Origin: Thiotrichales bacterium
GTDB lineage: Bacteria > Pseudomonadota > Gammaproteobacteria > Beggiatoales > Beggiatoaceae
Reading direction: 5' to 3'
DNA length: 36,308 bases
NCBI GenBank assembly: GCA_016744475.1
Contig: JADGEH010000022.1
Location: 20,016-56,323, forward strand
Positions 24,572 through 31,248 of the stretch are shown piece after piece. Made by a program: the position numbers and the translations under genes. How positions within the stretch are numbered: position 1 is the first letter of the stretch; every line of letters starts with the position of its first letter. The notes under the pieces are model-generated. The model did no database searches. It saw only the letters and a program-made list of their open reading frames with translations, and was not told the origin of the DNA.

Positions 24572-25354
24572 ATGACAAGATTAAAAGCTTTTGCGATTCA
24601 TTTTTCCATTAGTTTGACCGCCGTATCTGCATTAATAGGACTCACTTTATGGGTGTGGTATCCGCAGTTCTTTGCCAATGCCAGTGGTGTGTGGCAACCC
24701 TTAAGTACCATCATTTTGGTGGATGTGGTGTTGGGCCCCTTAATGACCTTGATATTGTACAAAAAAGGCAAGCCCGGTTTGATGATGGATTTATCAATAG
24801 TGGCGATTTTGCAAATCTCAGCCTTTATATGGGCACTGTGGATGTTGTATAGCGAGCGTCCTGTATTGGTGGCTTATCATGACACTATTATGATCTGCTT
24901 GAATCCTGAGCAAGCGCAATTAGCTGAAGTCGCTGATCCTTTATCATTTTTAAATAATGATGCTTTGGTGGCTCAAGCGTTATTGCCCGATCCTAAAACG
25001 CCAGAAGAAACTCAAGCCCGTGCAGCACATATTAAAGCATTACCGGCAGAGCATCCTTCATTACCTGTTTATTCATTTGGTAAAGAGTTCCAGCCCCTCA
25101 CTGATGAAAACTTACCTGAAATGCTAAATGGGGAATTAGATTTAAAACCCATTTTAAAAAGAGCCCCTATTTACCAACAGCGGTGGGATAACTTTATAGA
25201 AAAACACCCCGATGCAGAACAAAAAATGGCTTTTTTTATTTTGGTGTGTGGTGGTGAAGATCATTTCGCAGCAGTAGACCCTGCTACGGGTGTGATTAAA
25301 GATGCGATAGAACTCCCCTTTTTGAACTCAAGACGAAAACATCCTAAGCAATAG
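24572..25354 (+). CDS. TfpX/TfpZ-family type IV pilin accessory protein
   Basis: A 260-residue inner-membrane protein. The N-terminus MTRLKAFAIHFSISLTAVSALIGLTLWVWYP, then LVDVVLGPLMTLILYKKGK and LYSERPVLVAYHDTI, is characteristic of TfpX/TfpZ proteins, which help assemble particular type IV pilins. Three to four membrane segments occupy the first 100 residues and the rest is soluble. The ATG at 24572 with GAGGA upstream is preferred over a GTG at 24545. No pilin gene is adjacent, which is unusual because these accessory genes normally sit beside their pilin. A hairpin follows the gene. Confidence 0.85.
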   Translation: MTRLKAFAIHFSISLTAVSALIGLTLWVWYPQFFANASGVWQPLSTIILVDVVLGPLMTLILYKKGKPGLMMDLSIVAILQISAFIWALWMLYSERPVLVAYHDTIMICLNPEQAQLAEVADPLSFLNNDALVAQALLPDPKTPEETQARAAHIKALPAEHPSLPVYSFGKEFQPLTDENLPEMLNGELDLKPILKRAPIYQQRWDNFIEKHPDAEQKMAFFILVCGGEDHFAAVDPATGVIKDAIELPFLNSRRKHPKQ

Positions 25355-25360
25355 CCCATC

Positions 25361-25398
25361 AGCAGCCATATTTGTCTAAATAGATAGATATGGCTGCT
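25361..25398 (+). terminator. Hairpin after the TfpX/Z gene
   Basis: Eleven-base perfect arms (AGCAGCCATAT and complement) enclose a 16-base loop, followed by a pyrimidine stretch TCTCTCATT. It is a probable intrinsic terminator, 7 bases past the stop. Confidence 0.6.
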
Positions 25399-25417
25399 TC
25401 TCTCATTGTGAATCCTC

Positions 25418-27022
25418 ATGCCCCATAAACGCTTTATTATTCCCCTCTTCTTATTTCTGTTTTTTTCCTGCCTAGTATTTGTACGCTATTACTCTGTATG
25501 GTATGCCCATTGGAGTTGGGATGACCCTTATCTTTTATTAAAAGCCATGCAGTATAGTCCTGCGCAGTATTTTTTTATGCCTAGTGTGTGGCAAGATGTG
25601 GTGCCCAGTTTTTTTACACCCTGGTTGTATTTTTCTTTTGATATTGACGTTTCTATTTTTGGTTTGAATCCGCTTTATTTTTATGGACATCACTTATTAT
25701 CTTTAAGCTTTCTGCTTTGTATCTTGTTTATGGTGCTACGCTTGTGGATGCCTCCAAGATGGGCATTGTTAGCCTGTTCATTTAGTGTGTTTTTAGCACC
25801 GTTCCAAGTTGTAACCTATCAATTGATGGATCGACATTATATAGAAGGGTTAATCTTTGCTTTAATGAGCCTATGGTGTTGGGTGACGGCATTAAAAAAA
25901 GATAAAGATTATTTAAGTATTTTGAGTGCAGTGTTTTATTTATTGGCCTGTTTGAGCAAAGAAATTTATGTGCCTTTATTCATGGTGCTATGGTTTTTAC
26001 CTGACACTGAAAAAACATTTAAACAACGTCTGACTTTTTTTGTGCCGCTGGGGATGGCGCTATGTCTTTACTTAATCTGGCGATATTGGATGCTTGATAT
26101 GTGGGTGGGAGGGTATGCGCAAATTATAGAATGGCAGGCGGTGTTCTTCATACCTTGGCGTTTTATGCAGGCACTATGGGGAAATGGGGCTTGGATAGCT
26201 GTCTTCATCTTGCCTGTTGTGTTTTATTTATTTTATTCAATGCCTTCAGCACGATTGTTCATGCTGGTGTTATTAGGTGTGATAGTAGCACCCTTAATCC
26301 CTGTTAGTAATCTTTTGCAAGATGTTAATAATTACCGCGTATTTCTATTACCAAGTATTGTATTCACAGTAGGCTTTACCTATGCGATCATGCAATTACA
26401 TAAAGCTCATTTTAGGTTTATCGCTAACGGCGGGCTGGCTTTATTTGTAGCCAGCCTTTTATGGCAAAATTATACAATAGTAGAATCATTTCAAGCCATG
26501 GTTAAATCTTTCAGTGCTCGTAGCCAGTTTATTGAGCAACATGATGAACAAGATGTGTTATGGGCGCATACTTTGTATTTTGATGAAGTATTAAGACAGG
26601 TGTATTTAGGTGAGAAAGGTGCTAGCAATGTACCTTGGGTGATGGTGGATTTATTAGAATATGAAGAAAACAGCTTTAATACAAAAAACATCTATACCTA
26701 TAGTGCTGATTGTGAATGTATGGAAAATATCACAGCACAACTGCCAGAAAAGCTTGCCGCTTGGCAGCAAGCACAGGTTGAAAAACCGCTTGAGGTTCAC
26801 ATTCAGCATATATCGGGTCATCGGGTGCAATGGTCATTTGCACCTTACGCGGAAGGGCAGTATTTTTTGCTCAATCCTGACTTTTTAGGCCGTTTGCCTT
26901 TACCCGCACAAGGGCAGATTCGCAGCCTAGTACCTGATCCTTTAAGTTATTGTATTCGCTACGATGATCCTGAAGGTTGGGTGACGTATTCTCCTTGGCG
27001 GATATTACATAAACCTGAGTGA
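25418..27022 (+). CDS. Multi-pass membrane protein, GT-C glycosyltransferase-like
   Basis: A 534-residue integral membrane protein with about ten hydrophobic segments over the first 370 residues and a soluble C-terminal part (about 375-534). An acidic W-D-D-P motif sits after the first membrane segment (HWSWDDPYLLL), the location of the catalytic aspartates in GT-C enzymes such as PMT/ArnT/PglB relatives. Polytopic layout plus this motif makes a lipid-linked sugar transferase plausible, but I cannot name a family with confidence. It stands alone, 63 bases after the TfpX/Z gene with a terminator between, and converges on ftsW. A role in pilin glycosylation is possible but unproven. Confidence 0.6.
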   Translation: MPHKRFIIPLFLFLFFSCLVFVRYYSVWYAHWSWDDPYLLLKAMQYSPAQYFFMPSVWQDVVPSFFTPWLYFSFDIDVSIFGLNPLYFYGHHLLSLSFLLCILFMVLRLWMPPRWALLACSFSVFLAPFQVVTYQLMDRHYIEGLIFALMSLWCWVTALKKDKDYLSILSAVFYLLACLSKEIYVPLFMVLWFLPDTEKTFKQRLTFFVPLGMALCLYLIWRYWMLDMWVGGYAQIIEWQAVFFIPWRFMQALWGNGAWIAVFILPVVFYLFYSMPSARLFMLVLLGVIVAPLIPVSNLLQDVNNYRVFLLPSIVFTVGFTYAIMQLHKAHFRFIANGGLALFVASLLWQNYTIVESFQAMVKSFSARSQFIEQHDEQDVLWAHTLYFDEVLRQVYLGEKGASNVPWVMVDLLEYEENSFNTKNIYTYSADCECMENITAQLPEKLAAWQQAQVEKPLEVHIQHISGHRVQWSFAPYAEGQYFLLNPDFLGRLPLPAQGQIRSLVPDPLSYCIRYDDPEGWVTYSPWRILHKPE

Positions 27023-27039
27023 TGAAGCGTGGTGAGCTT

Positions 27040-28164
27040 CTAATGCTTTAACTCATAATCCACGCGCAATAATAGCCCCACCATCACACAACTGATCAGC
27101 AAACTAGAACCGCCATAACTCATGAGCGGCAAAGTTAAGCCTTTGGTAGGGACTAACCCCATATTCACGCCTAAATTAATCCCCGCTTGCAGGGCGAAGT
27201 TAAAACCAATGCCATAAGCGAGATAAGCGGCGAACCAGCGTTTGGCGAGCATGGCTTGATAACCCAATTGAAAAGCACGCCAGACCAAGAGTGCAAACAA
27301 GATAATCACGCTTAATGCCCCGACTAAGCCGAGTTCTTCAGCCAAAATAGCAAATAGAAAATCCGTGTGTGCTTCGGGTAAATAGGTCAGTTTTTGGAGA
27401 CTGGCTCCTAGCCCTACGCCTAGCCATTCACCACGCCCAATGGCGATCAATGCTTGAGTGAGTTGGAAGCCGGTATTAAAGGGGTCTGCCCACGGGTCCA
27501 TGAAGGTGGTTAAGCGTTGAATTCGATAAGGTGCCATGAAGACCAGCGCTGACAATGCGCTGATCACCAGCAATACCCATAGCCAAAATTGTCGCATGGG
27601 TACGCCCGCTACAAATAATAAGCCCAGCACTGTAGCGAACAGTACGACCGCGCCGCCGTAATCGGGTTCTAGTAGCAATAAACTGGTCACTAGCAACAAT
27701 ACCAGCATAGGTTTGATAAAACCGCTAAAGGCTTGGCGGACTTCTTCTCCACGGCGAATTAAATAGCCTGCCAAATAAAGCAGCATAAAGAGTTTCATGG
27801 GTTCTGAAGGCTGCAAACGTAGTCCTGCGATTTGAATCCAACGCATACTGCCATTCACTGCCACTCCCACACCAGGCATGAGGACGAGCAGTAAGAGCAG
27901 TAGTCCGAAAAAGAGCAATGGCACGCTGAGGCGTTGCCAGCGATCTATGCCCAGCCACCAAGCGATGCTGGCTGCCAAAATGCCCGCTCCGGCATACATC
28001 ATTTGTCGCCAAAAATAATATAAAGCAATGTCGTTGTGCTCGGTGGCTAAATGCACAGACGTGGAAGCCACCATGACAAGGCCGAGCAATAATAAGCTCA
28101 AGGCGATGGTCAGTAGTCCAGTATCGAGTACAGGCGGGGGAGAAGTAGAGGGGGTATCAGCCAT
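27040..28164 (-). CDS. ftsW: Septal peptidoglycan polymerase FtsW (SEDS family)
   Basis: A 374-residue SEDS glycosyltransferase with about ten membrane segments. The family signatures are clear: NGSMRWIQIAGLRLQPSEPMKL, LLEPDYGGAVVLF, LPEAHTDFLFAILAEELGLVG and NMGLVPTKGLTLPLMSYGGSSLL. It polymerises lipid II into glycan strands at the septum together with FtsI. FtsW is favoured over RodA by the match of the AHTDFLFAILAEELG and PLMSYGGSS blocks. In most gammaproteobacteria ftsW sits in the dcw cluster between murD and murG; here it ends a group of ParA-like and small membrane-protein genes, with its ATG overlapping the previous stop by eight bases. It may be a relocated or second copy. Confidence 0.9.
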   Translation of the reverse strand: MADTPSTSPPPVLDTGLLTIALSLLLLGLVMVASTSVHLATEHNDIALYYFWRQMMYAGAGILAASIAWWLGIDRWQRLSVPLLFFGLLLLLLVLMPGVGVAVNGSMRWIQIAGLRLQPSEPMKLFMLLYLAGYLIRRGEEVRQAFSGFIKPMLVLLLVTSLLLLEPDYGGAVVLFATVLGLLFVAGVPMRQFWLWVLLVISALSALVFMAPYRIQRLTTFMDPWADPFNTGFQLTQALIAIGRGEWLGVGLGASLQKLTYLPEAHTDFLFAILAEELGLVGALSVIILFALLVWRAFQLGYQAMLAKRWFAAYLAYGIGFNFALQAGINLGVNMGLVPTKGLTLPLMSYGGSSLLISCVMVGLLLRVDYELKH

Positions 28165-28738
28165 CGGCTGTGATTTTTATTTGCCAATATTGAGCGGCTG
28201 CACGGAGCGCTACGCTCATACCGGGAAACACGCGCCGTGCTTCGTCGGGGCAATGATCGCCCAGTGCTGAGCGCATACGATTGAGTAAACGTTCACCTTG
28301 AGCGATACAAATATAAATATCCGCGCAGGCATTGCGCCCTAGACGGCGACTCATCTCTTCCTGGGCAGTGACTAAAGGAATGACATAGTGATGGGCAAGA
28401 TTTTCGATGGCGAGCAGTGTTTGGGCGGTGTCGTGCGGCTGGCTGTGCAGTAAAGCTTCGAGCTTATCGAGTTCATCGGGCAGTGGTTTGAAAAAATCAA
28501 TTGCTTGAGCGGCATTTAATGTCGATTGATCATCGGAGGCGATGGATGATTGACGAATCTGCTGGTGGAGTCTCCACACCCCCATGACGGCCAATAATAC
28601 ACCGATGACAAATAGATCAAGACTGTGGAGGTCTTGTGGAATTTTTGCCGCGCCCAATAGCCCTAAAAAAACACCAACGGCAAATAAAGCATTGCTCAAT
28701 AAAGCTTTAGCGGGTGAGGGTATTGTTTGACTCAACAT
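28157..28738 (-). CDS. Small membrane protein between ParA-like and FtsW genes
   Basis: A 193-residue protein with two closely spaced membrane segments (ALFAVGVFLGLLGAA and LFVIGVLLAVMGVW) near the N-terminus and a helical cytoplasmic domain of about 120 residues. I do not recognise the family. The ATG at 28738 has AAGGAAAG upstream and starts 10 bases after the ParA-like stop. A longer frame from 28831 would overlap that gene and is unlikely. The gene overlaps ftsW by eight bases, so it is probably cotranslated and may act with FtsW or link it to the ParA-like ATPase. Confidence 0.65.
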   Translation of the reverse strand: MLSQTIPSPAKALLSNALFAVGVFLGLLGAAKIPQDLHSLDLFVIGVLLAVMGVWRLHQQIRQSSIASDDQSTLNAAQAIDFFKPLPDELDKLEALLHSQPHDTAQTLLAIENLAHHYVIPLVTAQEEMSRRLGRNACADIYICIAQGERLLNRMRSALGDHCPDEARRVFPGMSVALRAAAQYWQIKITADG

Positions 28739-28748
28739 TCTTCTTTCC

Positions 28749-29747
28749 TTATTGGTGAACTCCAATACCGAGTAAGTGACACACATACTGATCATAATCT
28801 TCTCGTGCGGTACTTTTACGCACATTAGCAAAAACGCTTTGACGCATTTCTAAGGTTTGATCAAATAGTGTGCTGCTACGTACTTGCACGGGCAATAAAT
28901 ATTCCGCGTAATCTTCACGCAATTTTTCCAAAGCGTGAGCGGACACTTTTTCATGTTCTTGATAACGAATGGGCAATACCCGAACATCCGGTAATTCTAG
29001 AGTAAAGGTCTGACAGATGGTGTTGATCTCATGCAGCGTGGCTTCTAAACCGCTAAAAGAAAAGGCATCGCCAGCCACCGGAATAACGATCCCATCCGCT
29101 GCGCAAATGGTTGAAATCACCACCGCGCTTAGTGCTGGCGGACAATCAATCACCACCACATCAAAACCGCTCTGTCGTAATGCCTGACAAACATTGTAAA
29201 CCGCATCACGTTGATGTTGAGGTTCACGCAATTCCGTATCTAACACGCCGTTGTCTAACGAAGAAGGCAATAGATACAGAAATTCGTCAATACGTTTCAA
29301 TGCGGCGGGCAAATGCTGTTTGGGATCACGCCATATATCATGAAAAATCAAATCATTTGCCATGGGTACACCGTCAAAAGCCAAAGACGCTGAACCCAAA
29401 GAATCCAGATCAAGAATGCAAGTCTTAAAGCCATATTGTGCCGCACGGGTAGCCAGTGCAATGGTGCTGGTAGTTTTTGCCACACCGCCGCGCATATTGA
29501 CATGGGCTAAGGTCATAAAGCTGTAATCCACGCCACGCGCTTGTAAATAGGCGCGGACTAACAAAGGCGGAATCCCCAGTTTGCCACCGGGTAAATGATA
29601 AAGCTCTGACTTATTAAAAGATTTAACTAAGGTTTGAGGCTTGCAACCGCAGATGTAAGCCAACTCTTGCGTGGTCAATACATAATGCGGAGGATTCGCC
29701 GTGTCAGCAGGCGGTTTAAGCGTATGAGGAGAAGTATTCATGGGCAT
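28749..29747 (-). CDS. ParA/MinD-type ATPase with N-terminal helix-turn-helix
   Basis: A 332-residue ATPase. Residues 21-75 look like a DNA-binding or MerR-like helix-turn-helix region (LTTQELAYICGCKPQTLVKSF), as in type Ia plasmid ParA proteins. The ATPase domain has the deviant Walker A M-R86-GGVAK91-TT, Walker A' in CILDLDSLGSAS and Walker B in VVVIDCPPALSA. The signature lysine that normally opens the motif (KGGVxKT) is arginine here. Such ATPases segregate plasmids or place cell-division and envelope machines. No obvious ParB gene follows; instead a small membrane protein and FtsW do. The palindromes just upstream could be its DNA target. Confidence 0.85.
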   Translation of the reverse strand: MPMNTSPHTLKPPADTANPPHYVLTTQELAYICGCKPQTLVKSFNKSELYHLPGGKLGIPPLLVRAYLQARGVDYSFMTLAHVNMRGGVAKTTSTIALATRAAQYGFKTCILDLDSLGSASLAFDGVPMANDLIFHDIWRDPKQHLPAALKRIDEFLYLLPSSLDNGVLDTELREPQHQRDAVYNVCQALRQSGFDVVVIDCPPALSAVVISTICAADGIVIPVAGDAFSFSGLEATLHEINTICQTFTLELPDVRVLPIRYQEHEKVSAHALEKLREDYAEYLLPVQVRSSTLFDQTLEMRQSVFANVRKSTAREDYDQYVCHLLGIGVHQ

Positions 29748-29767
29748 GATCCAAAGAGTTTACTGAT

Positions 29768-29899
29768 GTTACGCAAAGGCTTCTTTTTGACGCTTAAAAA
29801 CAGACTTAAGCGTCAAAAAACCGCCATTGTTTCACGCTTGAGTTTACATAGTGTACGAAAAACGTAACGTTTTCGTTCACTTCACACCGTGTGCGTAAC
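29768..29899. promoter_or_regulatory. Cluster of palindromes upstream of the ParA-like gene
   Basis: Within 132 bases there are four symmetric elements: GTTACGCA at 29768-29775 and its complement TGCGTAAC at 29892-29899 frame the region; a 14-base perfect inverted repeat (TTTTTGACGCTTAA, 29784-29797 with 29806-29819) follows; a near-perfect 22-base palindrome built from ACGAAAA-CGT halves lies at 29855-29876; and CACACCGTGTG is at 29883-29893. This density between a DUF697-type gene and a DNA-binding ParA-like gene suggests an operator or partition-like site. The 14-base hairpin might also end the upstream transcript, but it has no following T tract. Confidence 0.5.
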
Positions 29900-29908
29900 G
29901 TCAGGCGT

Positions 29909-30448
29909 TTATTTCATGGGTTCGGCACTGGCTTCGGTTTTATGCAACTCACCCGCGATTTTTTTGCCCTCTTCTAAAGCTTCAGCAAAATAATCACGCA
30001 CCGCATCCGGGTCAAAACTTAAAAAAGTGCCACCGGATTCAAAATGCTGGATAAATACCTTCCCTAAAGCGTAAGTGCTGGCGGCACTGAGCACAGACAT
30101 GCTGAGCATTCCCGTCACTTGCCCAATACCCGGAATGAATTTACTTAAGCTGCCACTCGCAGAAGCGGGTAATGCGCCGCCCAGCAAGGCTCCGATTAAG
30201 GAACGCCCTAAATCTGCCTGGAAAGGCTGTTCATATAACACCGTCAAACTATGCAGCATTTTAAGCTGAATAGCACTGACCAAAGCCATATCTAATAACG
30301 GCAAAGGCACCAGCCCAGCACCCATAGCCCCTAGCATATAGCGATGTACTAAACGCTCTGCTTGAGTTAAATGCGGCAGGCTTAAAGTGGATTCATCTGG
30401 CATGGAAAAATCAGCGGCATCGACTACAAAGGTATCTGCTTGGCTCAT
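29909..30448 (-). CDS. DUF697 (YcjF-like) family protein
   Basis: A 179-residue protein with the DUF697 pattern: AERLVHRYMLGAMGAGLVPLPLLDMALVSAIQLKMLHSL, then a glycine/alanine-rich segment (LIGALLGGALPASASGSL) and a third hydrophobic region around ALGKVF. Such proteins associate with membranes and often accompany GTPases. The ATG at 30448 with AGGAGAG upstream is preferred to a start at 30484. It lies 161 bases upstream of the ParA-like gene in the same direction, with palindromes between. Its function is not known. Confidence 0.75.
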   Translation of the reverse strand: MSQADTFVVDAADFSMPDESTLSLPHLTQAERLVHRYMLGAMGAGLVPLPLLDMALVSAIQLKMLHSLTVLYEQPFQADLGRSLIGALLGGALPASASGSLSKFIPGIGQVTGMLSMSVLSAASTYALGKVFIQHFESGGTFLSFDPDAVRDYFAEALEEGKKIAGELHKTEASAEPMK

Positions 30449-30573
30449 CAGCACTCTCCTGTAGAATTTATGCAAAGACAACATCTTAACGAAAAGTTAT
30501 TCTTTTAAGGCAAGTTTTTCTATTTTTTGCAGAAAATAACAGACATGTCACGAAAAATACGACATTTGACTTA

Positions 30574-30732
30574 GAGCCTATACGAAGATGGGGGATCGCA
30601 GCGAAAATTCGCCCTTTTGAGGCAGGTTTTTCGGTTTTTTAAGGCGAATAACGAGTTATTTAACGAAAAAAAGCGGAAAACCTGACCAAAAGGGCGGGTT
30701 TGCAGCCGATTATCCCGTTTTCGTATAGGCTC
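30574..30732 (+). mobile_element. 159-bp foldback MITE, copy 3
   Basis: The ends GAGCCTATACGAA are flanked by TTA duplications (30571-30573 and 30733-30735). It lies between the DUF697-type gene and the cupin gene. The central loop reads AATAAC-GA-GTTATT where copies 1 and 2 have AATAGC...GCTATT, a paired change that keeps the hairpin. Confidence 0.92.
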
Positions 30733-30757
30733 TTAAAGTGCGGCTGCGCTCAAGGCT

Positions 30758-31102
30758 TTACGGGGCTTGTGATTCAGCTTGAACATGCAAAGCCAGCCAC
30801 ACGCTGGCTTGTTCAGGATCAGTCCATTCCACACGGTGCCGACAATGGGCGGGAATCAACACATAATCTCCCGGTTTTAAGTCATGCACCGTCTGCTCAT
30901 CCGCAAAACGTAAACGGGCAGCACCGCTGAGTAAAATAACCCACTCATCCCACACCTGATCATACCATTGCCCCACAGGCGTGACCTGCCCTGTCGAGAC
31001 AATACGTTCTAAACGAAAAGTTTGGCCTTGTAACAAGGTCTCAAATAATTCTTCATCTACATGAATAGGCAGCTTTTTTAATAGGTTATTCATAGTGGGC
31101 AT
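30758..31102 (-). CDS. Small cupin-domain protein
   Basis: A 114-residue single-domain cupin. The first cupin motif includes WYDQVWDEWVILLSGAARLRF (acidic and Glu residues in place of the usual first histidine pair), and the second is LKPGDYVLIPAHCRHRVEWT, with H in the usual metal position. Small cupins of this kind bind a metal or small ligand; several act as isomerases or simple sensors. Two starts (31102 or 31093) are possible. It is divergent to the helicase-nuclease gene with 146 bases between, and a MITE ends 25 bases past its stop. Confidence 0.8.
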   Translation of the reverse strand: MPTMNNLLKKLPIHVDEELFETLLQGQTFRLERIVSTGQVTPVGQWYDQVWDEWVILLSGAARLRFADEQTVHDLKPGDYVLIPAHCRHRVEWTDPEQASVWLALHVQAESQAP

Positions 31103-31248
31103 CGCCTGAGTGCTCTGAAATACGAGCCATTTATCTAAAATTCAGGTAAAACATCATCCTCTTTGATAATAGACTGGTGGCAAGAGGTATTTATCGATTG
31201 CCACCCGTCTAATGCTACCTTATAAAGATGATGCTTGAGTCCAATTAA

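Noticed and set aside
29784..29819. Hairpin before the ParA-like gene taken as a classical terminator
   Set aside because: The T and A runs are part of the stem and no T tract follows on either strand, so a regulatory palindrome is at least as likely.
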